NCBI GenBank assembly: GCA_010909165.1
Contig: VJWM01000355.1
Coordinates: 1 to 42,380, forward strand
Source of the DNA: Anthoceros angustus
Taxonomy: Eukaryota > Streptophyta > Anthocerotopsida > Anthocerotales > Anthocerotaceae
DNA: 42,380 nt
Direction of reading: 5' to 3'
Under the pieces are notes generated by a model that was not told where the DNA came from, did not search any database, and was given only the letters and a program-made list of their open reading frames with translations. The position numbers and the translations under genes were made by a program. Of this stretch, positions 31,950 to 42,380 are shown in pieces (the first letter of the stretch is position 1; each line of letters starts with the position of its first letter).

Positions 31950-33400
31950 TACGAGCCTTGCGAAGAAATCGGCTAAGGAAGAGACCGCGCCGCCACTCGA
32001 GGGCAGGAGGAAGAGGCGAAGTCATAAGAAGAGGAGGAGGAGGAAGTCGCCGGCCTAAGACGAGAAAGCGGAACGACGGACGGGAGAAGAGGAGGAGGAA
32101 GAGGCGAGATCACCGAGAGGAAGGAGGTCGAGAGAGAGAAGGTGTCCGCGATTTAGGAAGGGCGCCTCCGAGCACGAGTTTTCCACCGCGAACGCCGCGA
32201 CGCTTTGCTTCTCAAAGCGGTGACATACCTCAACTTCCAAATAAATCGAGCTGACGACGGTCGCCAGCGGGAATTTCGTGCTTGGTCGGAGGATTTGGCG
32301 GAACGATCGATCTCCGATCGATTGATCTGGGACGAGAGGGAGGTCGCCTCCTCCCGGTAGAAGATTTCGCTCAAGGATCCCGAGTGTTTCCGAAGGCGAG
32401 AGAGTGTTGGGCCGTGGACGCAAAGCATGAGGAGTTGGTGGAGGAGGAGGACCGCCCAACTTCATAGTCGCCAAGAATACGCCAAATTCGAGAAGAAGAA
32501 GGGAGATGACGGAGGCGCCAGAACTTTCGAGCACGCCTCCCACGCTAATTTGGAGGATGGAGTCGCCGACCGAACGCATCTTCCGGATCCGAGAGGGCAT
32601 GCCCCAATGCTGGTATGGTCGCACATATAATTCGGCGCCAACTGATTGGGAAGCTCTTAAGGCAGCCTTCTTGAATCGGAGGGCTCGCCACGCACACCAC
32701 ACTTGGCAAGTTGAGAACCCTCCAGGGAAGCGAGAATCTTGTTCGATTATGTGGAGAGGTTTTACGGATATCCGATCGAGTTCAAATGTGCACCCGAGAG
32801 GCCGGAGATCCACCCACTGGTACTCACAAGAACAAGCGTTGGATTGGTTTGTGAGTGGCTTGTCTCGAAAATGGAGGTACACCGCAGCGTGAACTAAGAC
32901 GAAGGTGGGCCTCCGCTTAGCCGAGGAATGGGAGTCCGCCGAGTTGGGGGAGAAGGAGAAGAAGAGGCGAAGTCATAAGAAGAGGAAAGGATCGAGGAGA
33001 TCTAGCTCCTCGCCTTCCTCCGCCTCCAGCTCTCGCCTCGCCCCTCATCGAAGTGAGGATAGCGAACTCAAGAAAGCTCCACATCGGATGAGGAATCGAG
33101 AAGGCCTACGAACGACGAATGAAGAAGGACCGAGAAGGTCAAGAAGAAGGCGGAACGCGCATTGGAGAAGGAGAGGAAAGGGAAGACGTCCGGGATGGAG
33201 AAGGAGAAACGTCGCAGCAGGAGGAGGGATTGCGGACAAGTGGAGGCTTTGACCAAGAGGTTGACCGAGTTAGAGGTCAAGGCGTGAAGAATCAAGCTCC
33301 ACGAAGATCTCCTCACCGAGGCTTGGTGTATTGCTCAATTTGTCATCAAACGGGACACACCAACCGAGAATGTATTCGCACGCGACATGCGTAAATCATG
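31950..33400 (+). pseudogene. Gypsy gag with CCHC zinc knuckle
   Basis: An Arg/Glu-rich N-terminal region (31958-32254) is followed by a gag core at 32560-32880: WYGRTYNSAPTDWEALKAAF, then a damaged RF-type segment, YGYPIEFK-like residues and QEQALDWFVSGLSRKW. A basic Ser-rich linker with KKRKGSRRSSSS follows. The knuckle CSICHQTGHTNREC at 33332-33373 is a perfect CX2CX4HX4C, and a second degraded one may follow (HYSNECP at 33595-33615). Several frameshifts separate these pieces. It is the gag of the element whose 5' LTR ends at 31682. Confidence 0.8.
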
Positions 33401-33941
33401 TGGAAACCGCTGCCGGAGATTATTGGTATGTGGATGAGGCTACAGTGCAAGTCACCGGAAGTCGGCCACCTCAATCAATGAGGCGACTTACCAACCGACT
33501 ACACCGCCTCGGTATGGCGACCGACATCGCCGGACAATGGAGACCGATCCATCACAGAGGCCGATTCCACAGTGTGTCATAATTATGGAGCGTCACTACT
33601 CAAACGAATGCCCGTAACCACGAAGCAAGTAGGTTATGTGCCTGCATGTAAGGAATTGGGGACATAAAATGGGGATCCTGTGTGGGGGCGCGAGTGACAC
33701 CCGACGGGAGTCGACGAGCTGCAGAAGAGGCACGACCCAACCCAACCGCATCACGACACCGCCGGTCAAGGTGGAGGTGGAATTCCTCGACGATCCAGGT
33801 GACATCGTGATCGTGGAAGAGGGTATGAAGGAGAGATGAGCGGATGAAGGTTGATGGTGGCCAAGGTGACCACCGGATCGGAGCGACGGGAGAAGGACCG
33901 TGGGTGAAAAGCCGGCGCGACCAAGAGGAAGAAAGGCGGAG
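33400..33941 (+). other. Gag-pol junction region, possible protease remains
   Basis: Open pieces include EVEFLDDPGDIVIVEEGMKE at 33772-33834. By position this should lead into the protease, but I see no convincing D-T/S-G motif. Confidence 0.3.
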
Positions 33942-35012
33942 GAAGAGAGCTCGAATTGCTCCTCGAAAGGTCGAATGGAGGGAAGAGGACAGCCCTCCGA
34001 TATCCCGCAGAGTTCCTCGACATGATGGATGGAGGAGTGAAGGCCCACGCCAAGAATGGCTGGAAGACCGAGAGCATCAAGGAGTCAAGTGGAGGCTCTT
34101 CGCAAAAGAAGCTGGGTTGGTAAATTACCAACGACTTTATTTCAAGACCAACTTCCTCCAATTTTTGTGGAAGATTTCCATGGGAGCCAAGGATTGGGGA
34201 CCATTATGTATGAAGGCCTACATCCACCACGAGAAGCTCCTCAAGCCAAATTCGGATGAGGAAGGGCCAAGGCTATACCTTAGCACCTATTTGGTGCATT
34301 TATGGGAAACAGGGACTTCTCACAAGCAAGGAGTTGAAGATGCATGGCATCCTTTGAGGTCATCCATCCACCGAGTTTGGAAAGGCCTTTGCATTGCGAA
34401 GACAAGTGGGAGGTCGACTCCACAAGCATGCTAGAAGCAAGGAGGAGAAGATGCGGAGGCAACAAGGTTGCCGAGTGGGAATCTTTTCCCCACTGTGAGC
34501 AAGCAAGGGAGAGGAGGTGAAGGCCGAGGAAGGCCGAATGGTAGTCTATGAGAGAAGGACTACAGGAGGGGTGACAGCCCCAAGGGTGGGGGAGTCCCCA
34601 CCATCTCCTTTGTGCCGAGAGGCACCGGCCCACTGAGGGGAGGCACACCGGTGGGCAGGGCACCGTGGGGGCCACCACCATGGTAGGTAGGCGCATCACC
34701 AGGGGAGCAGCCACCGCTGTAGGTGCACCCCACGCCGCCAGCAGCCTCACACAGGTGGAAGGGAAGGAGAAGCGAGGTGCCGCGAGCGGCCGAGGCCACC
34801 ATCTCCCGCTGGGTGGGAGAGCGGATGGAGCGAGTGAAGGGACGGCCGCCGCCGATGGCCCGTGTGAGAGCTGGAAATTTCCAGCAAGAAGAAGACAGAG
34901 GGGTGGAATTAGGACCCCTAGGAGAATTGCCGGGAGCTTGTGAAGCACTCACCATGTGGATTTGAAGGGGCTAGGACCCAGCAGCCTCCTTGTGGGCATG
35001 CCAAGAGGAAGT
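33942..35012 (+). repeat. LTR-derived copy C inside gag-pol
   Basis: Matches the right LTR from the equivalent of 26817 (agagctcgaattgctc) to 28991 (catgccaagaggaagt), with the tandem unit present once. It contains the same unknown frame (NYQRLYFKTNFLQFLWK-like). It starts and stops inside the LTR, so it is not a 3' LTR. It more likely arose by recombination, gene conversion or partial insertion between gag and RT. Confidence 0.75.
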
Positions 35013-35199
35013 CAGAGGAGTCCGAAGATGAGGCCCATAGAGAAGGAGTAGCCTTTGGAAGGTAAGGCTTATGAGAGATTTTCCCGAAGAGGGATCCGAG
35101 ATAGGTAAAATAGGGAACATATGTAGATCCATGTAGAAGACCTAGAGTTAGAACCTAGCAAGGTAGTCAAGATTTCTAAGTACCTAGGTAGAGAAAGAG

Positions 35200-35835
35200 T
35201 TTCAGAGGTGCTTAGAGTATGTCGATGTGTTTGCCTTCAAGATTATGACAGGATACCGAAGAACTGGAATACATCGAATCGACTGAAGGAGGGCAAGACG
35301 AGGATCAAGCAATACAGTGAATCCCAAGTATTCCATGGTTGTTAAGGACCATACTATTTGGTGATTTACCCGGCTCACCGGGAGTGGGTCGCCCATCGTG
35401 ATTGTACCAAGAAGCAGCAGGAAAGGTCGGTGTGTCAAGATTTTGAAGCTCAATGGCAACGAAGAAGGATCATCACCCTTTACCTTTCATGGACAAGTGG
35501 ACATCGGACATGAGATGCAGCTTCTTGATGGATATTCGGTACAATCAAATTTCACGAAGGAGGATCAGACAAGACAACATTCACGACGGATTGGGGAACT
35601 TGCCTATTCAAGCTCCCTTCGGCTTGTGCCCCGCCACTTTCCAGCGGTGGTGAACGCCGAGATTTTCGAGGAAGTTCATGGAGGTATTCTCGGATGATTT
35701 GTTTGGGAGAAGGAACTGCATTTAGACCATTTGAGGCAATGTTTTCGTATGGAGTCAACATGAAACTTCATCCGTGGGAAGTGTTATTTTGGTATGTGTG
35801 GGCTGGTGCACTGGGAGTTAAGAACAAGTAGGGTT
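35200..35835 (+). pseudogene. Gypsy reverse transcriptase fragment
   Basis: Readable pieces are YVDVFAF at the usual pre-RT position, GSPIVIVP (35388-35410), ATKKDHHPLPFMDKW, QLLDGYSVQSNF / MDIRYNQIS (the catalytic DGYSGYNQI block), APFGLCPATFQRW, and FSDD-F near 35690, in the position of the catalytic DD motif. HLDHLRQCFR follows. The style fits the Athila/Tat side of gypsy rather than the methyltransferase element. It is cut at about 35835. Orientation and order suit the pol of the element starting at 25578. Confidence 0.85.
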
Positions 35836-36346
35836 TCGCTTTTTTTAGGATTGAAGGATAAATAAGGGAAGGAGGAATAAATTGGGGTAGCGCCGGACGA
35901 GGCTCGAGTATACTCCTGAGTGAACAACGGACCCCAGACCACTATGGCAAGCTCCGACCACGGGAGTAACGGATAAGTCCGGAACCCACCTGTGTCAAAA
36001 CAGGATAAGTACGCCAGGAAAGTAACCTAGGAGGAGGAGGATGACGAGGCGGCGCCACGTGGACGGCCCCGAGTGGAGGTCGGGCATGCAGAGGCAGACC
36101 GTAACCTGCCGAGGCGCAGGCAGTGTATTCACGCCCGCCGCGCGAAGGCCGCAGTGAAGCGAGGGTCGAGTAAGCCATGCACGCGCTACGGACAACGAAG
36201 AGGCGCCTTCGCCAGCTTACTTTCCACAAGCGCCGCCAAGGAGGGAGGTCATACCGCGCAGCCTCCATAATCACAGCCCTTGCGCCCGCAATCCGCTCGC
36301 GCCATCTTTTGGGCGCCACCGCCTTAGAGCGCGCGCACCGCCAAGG

Positions 36347-36832
36347 TTGGAGCAACAACGCGCGGCGGAGGAACATCGTGCCGGACCGCCAGCCGCCAAA
36401 AGAACAAGAGGAGGAGAAAGCAATGGCACCCAAAAGCCGGCGGGAGCCATGGACCTGGAGCGCAACATTGTGACCCGCGCTATCCATCCGGCCCCGGAGG
36501 AAGGGGAATTGGTGCAGGAGTGGCATCCGGACGTGTTCCAAATGGTCCGTTTGACGCTACCTAGTCCGGAGTTGCCCGAAGATGCCGGGCGATCAACAAG
36601 GAGGTCCGATCCAAGAACCTCCGGAGGACCGAGGCGATGGACCTTGAGGTCCCGAGGATGGCCTACAACCGCCCAAGGAGGAAGAAGGGGCGTGGTGCCG
36701 AGCCCCTTAAGGCTAAGGGAAGATAGGCCGCCCACGCGCGATGCCGAGGCTCGAACGCAGGACAACCAACGGATGGTTGATATCCGATCCGCCGATACGA
36801 GTAAGGGCGGTAGCCCGATCATTGTCCATTGA
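36347..36832 (+). pseudogene. Unknown frame in third gypsy LTR-like region
   Basis: An open frame of 161 codons beginning MEQQRAAEEHRAGPPAAKR, with VQEWHPDVFQMVRLTLPSPE in the middle. Related coding-like text continues at 36830-37060 (NLVFSHAPNGKRADGKDYL-like). I do not recognise the family. It may be the counterpart of the frames inside the other LTR family. Confidence 0.35.
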
Positions 36833-37612
36833 ACTCACCAAGGTGGATCACCTTGGTGATAACCTGGTATTCTCGCATGCGCCCAATGGGAAGAGAGCGG
36901 ACGGGAAGGATTATCTTCGCCCGGCCTGGGCCAGAGGCACGAAGCTAAGGAGCGAGAAGCCTCGCCATCGGGCCCATACACCGATCTCATGTATGGGGAC
37001 ATTTCGAGCCCTCAAGGAGGAGAGCTTGAGGGCGCCCAAGGGGCCGGAGGCCCCGCTGTAAGTAGAGCGTGCAAGGGCGCCTGAGGTGGGGGTCGCCCTT
37101 CAAGACCAAGCGACTGGGAGGAGGACGATCGAGGATTCCTGACTCCATACGTCTGAGCGAACCCCTCACCACCTGTGGAAGTTTGGGAGGCGATTCCCCT
37201 TCCTCCTTTTGGTGCCCCTCCGAGCAAAGACAGTGAGGGAGCCGATGCCGGAGGGCGCTGCGGCCCGACCGGTAATGCCAACAACCACGACGGCTGCCGA
37301 GCCCCGACGAACTCAACGGGAGCCGAAGAGGCGGAAGACGGTGCCGCTTACCAACGCAAAGACCTCGAAGGTGCCGATTCTTACCCCCGCCCACGAGTGG
37401 CAAGAGGTCAAGAGGCGAAGGAGGGCGTAAAGGGACGTGGCCCAAGGAGCAGGAGGTCACCGGCAGCACACCCCGAGCCGGGCCTGCCCCGGCTGTGAAG
37501 GGGCAAAAGAGCTTGCTCCCTGACCCTCACCTCCTCCTCCGAGCCCTGTGAGAAGAGGGCACAAAGGAGTTAGAGGCCAAGAGGGCCAAGAGGGTGAGAC
37601 TGACTCACCACT

Positions 37613-38023
37613 GTGACCCGAGGGTCCCGATTAGGTCCGAGAACCCACCGACTTACCCCGGACGCGGTATGGAGGTCCTTGGCGGATCGAGAAATGCCGG
37701 CCCCACTACGGACTTTGTGGGGGCCTCACTCGGCCGTGGAAGAAACACGGCGAAGTCCTGCCACCGGCCATGGACGGAATGCTTTGGGGTCTCGTGGTAC
37801 AGCGGAGAAGACCTGTGAAGTGGAGGCCACCCGAGGAGGATGGTGGAACCCAAGAGCAAGTGAAGGCCGAGGGCAAAGGAAAGGCGGAGTCCCTCGCCGG
37901 ATCGAGGAAGGGAAACGCCGGGTGGCGGAGCGCGAGGCCCGGGCGGTTCAGCAGATCGGGTTAAGGTTCTTCACCAGGCGAACAAATCAAGCAAGCCTGG
38001 GAGGCCCAAGGAAGAACTTGGTG

Positions 38024-38054
<31 letters not shown>

Positions 38055-38700
38055 CCCGGCACAAGCAGAGAGCTCGACCGCGGAGGCCCGGCCAGAGCCG
38101 CCAAGTGGGCGAGGCCTGTAAAGGCGGCGAAGGAGCCTGTCAAGGCAAAGAGCGACCGGATCACCATGACGTGATCGAACCGTGGAGAGAGTCACAGCCG
38201 AGGTAACTCAAGGCCGCAAAGGGCTATGGAGCAGGGCCAAAGGAGGAGGAGGAGGAAGAGGAAAGGATCGAGGAGATCTCCGCACAGGAAGTAGAGGAGA
38301 GGCAGCAGATGGAGGATGAAGGACACTGGAGCTACAACCCAAGATGCGCTTGAGCAAAGCAGTGATTCTCAACGAGAATCCACGACTGAGCACGCAGAGT
38401 GCCAGCCCGCCTCAAGACGGAGGAAAATCGGCGACTATCCAAGGAGTTGGACGCTGCTGCTGCTGTATGAGCCGGAGGAAGTCCGAGCCTGGACGGAGGT
38501 ATCCGACCGAGAGGAGAGTCATGAGCTAAAGGCCGTAATGAACGAGGAGCGCGAGCACCGGAAGCGTAAAAGAAGCCGCCGTCCGAGAAAGGCGGAAGGG
38601 AACGCTATGGCGGTAAGCCGGCAATGGAGAGGAAACGACGGGAGCCGAGCAAGTGAGCAACAGGGCATGCAGGAGGTGACCGAGGCCGCCTTGTAGCCTC
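37613..38700 (+). pseudogene. Charged coiled-coil-like frames with acidic run
   Basis: The open frame at 37613-38206 is rich in Arg, Glu and Lys and contains a run of about 11 acidic residues encoded by gaggaggag repeats at 38023-38055. The next frame (38316-38696) holds RKIGDYPRSWTLLLLYEPEE. Composition suggests a coiled-coil or nucleic-acid-binding protein, but no domain is recognised and GGA-rich DNA biases all frames. Confidence 0.3.
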
Positions 38701-39129
38701 GTGATACGCCCACCACAACCGGGCAGTGAGAGGTGGCCCAACAAGCCGGGCAAAGACGCCTCCCTAACACTTATGAGGGAGACGGTGCCCGCACACGTGG
38801 AAGAGGCAATTCAACAAGTCGATCTGACTTTGCCTATTACCACGCCGAGCTCCAAGAAGCCTCTCGACCACGAAACGGACGGACCGGAAGGCTCAAGGAG
38901 ATGAAGGCCACGGGACAAAGACAGGACCCTAGTGGCCCTGCTTGGAGATGACGGGAGCGCGGAGAGGAGCAACCTGAGGAGCGTAACGAGGGAGCGCGGA
39001 TGCGATCGAGGTAAGCCCCGCACCTCACCATGGAAGGAGGGGCCAACGGCGAGTCACCGCGATCGGGAACATGGAGGACTTCGAGGGAGAGCCACGGAGG
39101 AGTCCCGTGAGGGAGGAAACCCGGTGGGC

Positions 39130-39300
39130 GTGAGTCCGACTTTGTCCGACCCCGAGGGGAGGCCGACCAAGTCCGACCAGAATAAGTCCGGACTCAAGTC
39201 CGACGAATAAGTCCGACCAAGTCCGACCTAATAACCGACCCCGAGGTCCGGACCCTGCAGACAAGGCCTGACCCAGCCGGGCCGACCTGAATAAGCCGAC
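39130..39300. repeat. aagtccgacc short tandem/dispersed repeat
   Basis: About ten copies of a 9-12-bp unit (aagtccgacc, aataagtccg, aggccgacc) in 170 bp, irregularly spaced. One related word occurs at 35968-35980 near the start of the same LTR-like region. Confidence 0.7.
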
Positions 39301-40274
39301 TAGTTCGTGGAGTCGAGACAGACCTCGAGGACCGGATCGGGCAAGAAGGAGGAGCCCCTTCGACTTACGCTTAGGGGAGCAGAGCTGTGGCCCCACCGGC
39401 GGACCTGTGGAGGCTGTGGGAGGATGACGCCGTGGTAACGGCGGTTGTCGATCACGAGCCCAACCCGGCTGTGATTCCGGGAGAGGAGGGGCCCCGCCAC
39501 GGATCATCCGATTGGGTGCACCACAACCGCTGTGACGGGATTGACCACCCATTCCGAGGCGGGCCTGTGACCTTCCCCCACACGAAGGAGATAGGGGGAT
39601 AGGCGGTAGGCGGCCGATTAGGTATACCGAGCTATCACGTAATAGGGGTGTAATAAAGACGCCGCCTTGGGCGCAGATAAGAGGGCCGAGGCCTAGTAAA
39701 GCATCTTTCTTGGTGTTGATGCCGCTGCTCTGCACCTTTGTGAGTCTTCTTGCTAACGTGAGTCCCGAGTCACCGAAAGGTGCACGACCCGGGAGATTGA
39801 TCAAGGTCCCGAGACTTAACGCTGCTGTGGTGTGTGCAGGAAGGGTGATCGTGATCCGTGCTCGCGAGCCGCGTCCGACACCGAACTGACCGAACGTGAG
39901 CCGGAGGAACTCCGGAGGGCGTGTAGAGCCCGGACGGAGAGGCCCGCGAACGACGGAGGAGGTCCGGATCACAGAACCGCTGCTTTTCTAAGATCAAGAG
40001 TGTAGCGTGAGGGGAGAGAGGAAAGGATCGATGCGTGAGGATGGCGTGAACGATACGGACGCGAACGGTCTCAAACGCTTGGCCATACCGGCCTCAGACG
40101 GTGAACGGTAGAGTAGTTAGGAGTATGTGTGTGTTGACCGAACGAGCGCTAAGGACGGTAAGAATCACCAAACGCGGTAAACGGGCCTATCATTCCCTTT
40201 GGGAACGGACTTCTTCCTACAACGACACGGATTGTGCGCGCGCCTACCTCCATCGAAAAGTCACGCCACATTTT

Positions 40275-40292
40275 TGGCGCTGCTGCCGGGAA
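40275..40292 (+). promoter_or_regulatory. Primer-binding site, tRNA-Asp type
   Basis: Reads tggcgctgctgccgggaa against TGGCGCCGTTGCCGGGGA, 15 of 18 matching. It follows ccacattt, the same junction context as at 31682. Confidence 0.7.
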
Positions 40293-40320
40293 TGAAATCG
40301 GTGGTGCCGCAGTGCGCCCT

Positions 40321-41050
40321 TAGGGAAGAGAAGGTAAGTGAATGCGTGAGGGTCGAGCGACGGTCAAGAGTGAACTGGAGGATCGGACGTGGTCACTCTC
40401 GGCCTCCGAGCTGTGAGAGGGAGAGACGCCAAACCCAACGAGAGAGCACCGCCGAGGAGGGAGAACGTGGTCGAATTGTCGACCAAGACGAGTACGGGTA
40501 CAAGGGACGCCAACGGAAGAAGGTAGGAGCCCCACGCCTAACCCAATCGATGGCGCAGCCATGGCCCCTACCGACCAAACAAGCGCATCCATATTCGGAG
40601 GAAGAAGGAGCGGATGCGAGACCTTTGTGGAGGACTTCATGTCCAAAGCCAACTTCAACGGAGGGGAGTCGACGCCAGCCATCCAGTTTTCCAAGGGGTT
40701 CTCCGAGGACAACGCTCAATGGTATCGGAGAAAGTACCGACCACCGGAGAATGCCCCACCCGCCTCGCTTGAAGCTTTGAAAATGCCTTCTTAGAACGGT
40801 TTCGAGGGATCACCAGAGGGGTATGTATTATCAAAGTTGGAAAATCAAGCGAGGAAGAAGGAGAAGGGCTCAGACATCGAGCGGTTCTATGCCCCGAGGA
40901 TCGCATCCAACCCATACCACGATGCAAGCGTGACGGTGGTTCGCGCCGGTCTAGCCAAACCCATGGCTGTGCACGCCCCGCCGCTAGCCGAGAAGGACGT
41001 GGCAAGGCGGTCGAGCGCCGAAAACTACGAGGAATCGCTACATCGAGGAT
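40321..41050 (+). pseudogene. Gypsy gag (third element)
   Basis: After a basic leader the frame 40561-40794 reads CETFVEDFMSKANFNGGEST, AIQFSKGFSEDNAQWYRRKY and PASLEALK; after a shift NAFLERFRGITRGV follows. The W...L...F..RF spacing is that of the retrotransposon gag core. A second piece at 40837-41052 continues it. Frameshifted. Confidence 0.65.
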
Positions 41051-41097
41051 AAAGAACCGCCAAGGAGGCAAGAAGAAGAAGAAGAACGGGTTCGATC

Positions 41098-41170
41098 GAG
41101 GAGGAGGAGGAGGAGGAGGAAGACCAACGAGGTGTCTGGAGGAGGAGGAGGAGGAGGAGGAGGAGGAAGA
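41098..41170. repeat. (GGA)n trinucleotide tracts
   Basis: Two GGA/GAG runs separated by a short unique segment, encoding poly-Glu or poly-Gly depending on frame. A further GGA tract is at 41456-41482. They lie in the linker between gag core and knuckle and probably encoded a flexible or acidic linker. Confidence 0.9.
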
Positions 41171-41379
41171 GTATCCCGCAAGAAGAAGAGCAAGAAAGCC
41201 CCGCTAAAAAGAAGGTGGTAAGAAGGAGGTGGTGACACCAAGACCGTCCGAGAAGCTCCACCGGACCCGACTCCCTAAGGAGGTAGCGTGTCCGCGGAGG
41301 ACCGGAAAAGTGATAAAGAGAGTAGAGGACCGCGATAAACTGTGTTAAGGACCGAGCGCGGAAAACACCGACCACGGCG

Positions 41380-42060
41380 AACGATTCGTGTGCCGTGTGC
41401 CAAGAACACGCCATTCGTCCAACCGCCTCAAGGCCGGCATCAAGTGGACTACGACAGGAGGAGGAGGAGGAGGAGGAAGAGGCCTATCGTATGTGAAGCC
41501 CTCTCCGGGCCGCGATATCCCAAAACCATGTATCCGCCAACCGGAGGTCCACAATACAACGGGCCCCACCGATGCAAAGACCGCATGGGAGCCCTTCGTA
41601 TCCTCCAGACCGGTCTGGGAATCATGGAATCCGCCATTACTCCAACGCGTGTCCGCACTCAACGAGGTGGTAATGGGGACTTCGGGATTCGGTCATGTCA
41701 AAAGCAACATGCGATCGGGCACACCGGATCATCGGGGATGACACACGGAAAAGGCAACCAAGGAAAAATTAGCCGGGACAACGAAGAAGAGGGTCATCGA
41801 CAACTTACAAAAATCACGAGTTTGATTCCCGTAGTCCACTAGGAGGCTTAGAGGTAGAAGAGGCCGGAGTGCGGTGCGTCACCATGTGTGTTGGAAGGGC
41901 GGGGTGTCGGATCTGAGAGCTAAGGTTGCTAGCGGTGAATGTCGAGCCATAGGAGAGTCTTCTTGATAGTAGGGGCTACTGGGCTAGCATATTGTTAGAA
42001 AACCTATTGTGCATCATAGGGCCACCTTGCCTATTGCCACGGGTGCCTCTGGTGAGGACT
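41380..42060 (+). pseudogene. Third element: degraded zinc-knuckle and protease region
   Basis: CAKNTPFVQP-like and VCRVPRTRHSSNR strings at 41388-41430 look like a decayed CCHC knuckle. HYSNACP at about 41628-41650 parallels the HYSNECP that follows the knuckle in the other gypsy gag. Beyond it, the segment around 41840-42000 may be retropepsin, but no D-T/S-G is clear. Confidence 0.4.
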
Positions 42061-42380
42061 TTTTGAGCTTGTCCCCATCGGACTTTGCTTTGCGCATATA
42101 GGATTTTTGATTGGACCTCAACTCTGTTTCATCAAGCGATCGCATTCTTCCGTGAAGGAAGGAGGCGATCATTTCTCTATCATGAGTTTTCTTGATCCGA
42201 GAATGCAACAAGGAGCCTTTGGGTGGGGTTAGTGGCAAATGCAGCGGCACCATCCAAAGATCATTTCACGTACATACATGAAGGAAATGTGGCTTTCACA
42301 CAATCACGGTTTTGGCCAGCATTCAGAATCTTGAAGGCAAGCCATTGAACACGGAGGCTCGCCGAAAGAACTCATCCAAA
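42060..42380 (+). other. Possible linker before RT, no motif seen
   Basis: By order this should be the protease-RT linker of the third element, which continues past the window. Open frames are short and carry no recognised motif. Confidence 0.3.

Larger units (their letters stand above)
35840..40270 (+). mobile_element. Putative long LTR of a third gypsy element
   Basis: It ends CCACA at 40270, five bases before a tRNA-Asp-type primer-binding site, exactly as at 31682. The 5' border is not seen; the RT fragment ending at about 35835 limits it. Near 39610-39660 are tataccg and aataaag motifs that could mark promoter and RNA-end signals. No second copy of this LTR is in the window, so the length, up to 4.4 kb, is inferred. 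Confidence 0.45.

Noticed and set aside
32055-32882. 275-codon minus-strand frame
   Set aside because: It is antisense to the gypsy gag region, whose gag core and zinc knuckle are on the plus strand.
41025-41414. Leucine/serine-rich minus-strand frames that look like membrane segments
   Set aside because: They are the reverse complement of GGA-repeat-rich gag linker sequence.

Overview
This window reads as an intergenic, transposon-packed stretch of a plant-lineage (streptophyte) nuclear genome. I found no intact cellular gene, no tRNA or rRNA, and no prokaryotic signal. Almost all recognisable coding sequence is decayed LTR-retrotransposon sequence (Ty1/copia and Ty3/gypsy) broken by frameshifts and stops, so the open frames are short pieces of longer ancestral frames. 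Plant-type hallmarks are a CACTA terminus (cactacaagaaaa), primer-binding sites resembling those for tRNA-Asp and initiator tRNA-Met, and gypsy LTRs of about 5-6 kb. The methyltransferase- and PHD-bearing gypsy element suggests a non-angiosperm such as a charophyte alga, bryophyte, lycophyte or fern; that is inference.

Layout. 1-4172: minisatellites, a perfect (GT)104 microsatellite, a purine tract, ~95-bp subterminal repeats and a CACTA terminus ending at 4172. 4173-6217: degraded unassigned sequence. 6218-11150 (-): a 4.9-kb 3' LTR, with its polypurine tract at 11151-11167 and a gypsy integrase at 11495-12381. 12420-13333 (-): a copia gag that abuts this integrase. 13488-14170 (-): an unrecognised coiled-coil frame. 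14489-14500 (-): a copia primer-binding site, behind a candidate LTR reaching to about 15.2 kb. 15420-16490 (-): copia RT/RNase H. 16490-24100 (+): a gypsy element inserted into that copia RT. 24100-25577 (-): the other half of the copia pol. 25578-31682 (+): a 6.1-kb 5' LTR of the same family as the left LTR, inverted relative to it, followed by a primer-binding site, gag with a zinc knuckle, a stray LTR-derived copy and an RT fragment up to 35835. About 35.84-42.38 kb (+): a third gypsy element with a long LTR-like region carrying coding-like frames, a primer-binding site at 40275 and gag.

The most interesting object is the gypsy element at 16.5-24.1 kb. Its order is gag (zinc knuckle) - protease - C5-cytosine DNA methyltransferase - RT - RNase H - integrase - PHD finger. 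The methyltransferase motifs (LFGGI, the ECxFS region, FVLENT, YAHRLR, GRAMDL) and the complete C4HC3 PHD pattern can be read directly, although this copy is frameshifted. It therefore combines a DNA-methylation writer and a likely histone reader in one retrotransposon polyprotein. DNA-methyltransferase-carrying retrotransposons have, as I recall, been reported from charophyte algae and dinoflagellates; I do not know of a published description of the combination with a C-terminal PHD finger.

All boundaries are by eye. LTR ends are good to about 5-20 bp where termini are seen, and much worse elsewhere. Domain edges are approximate because frames change within domains.
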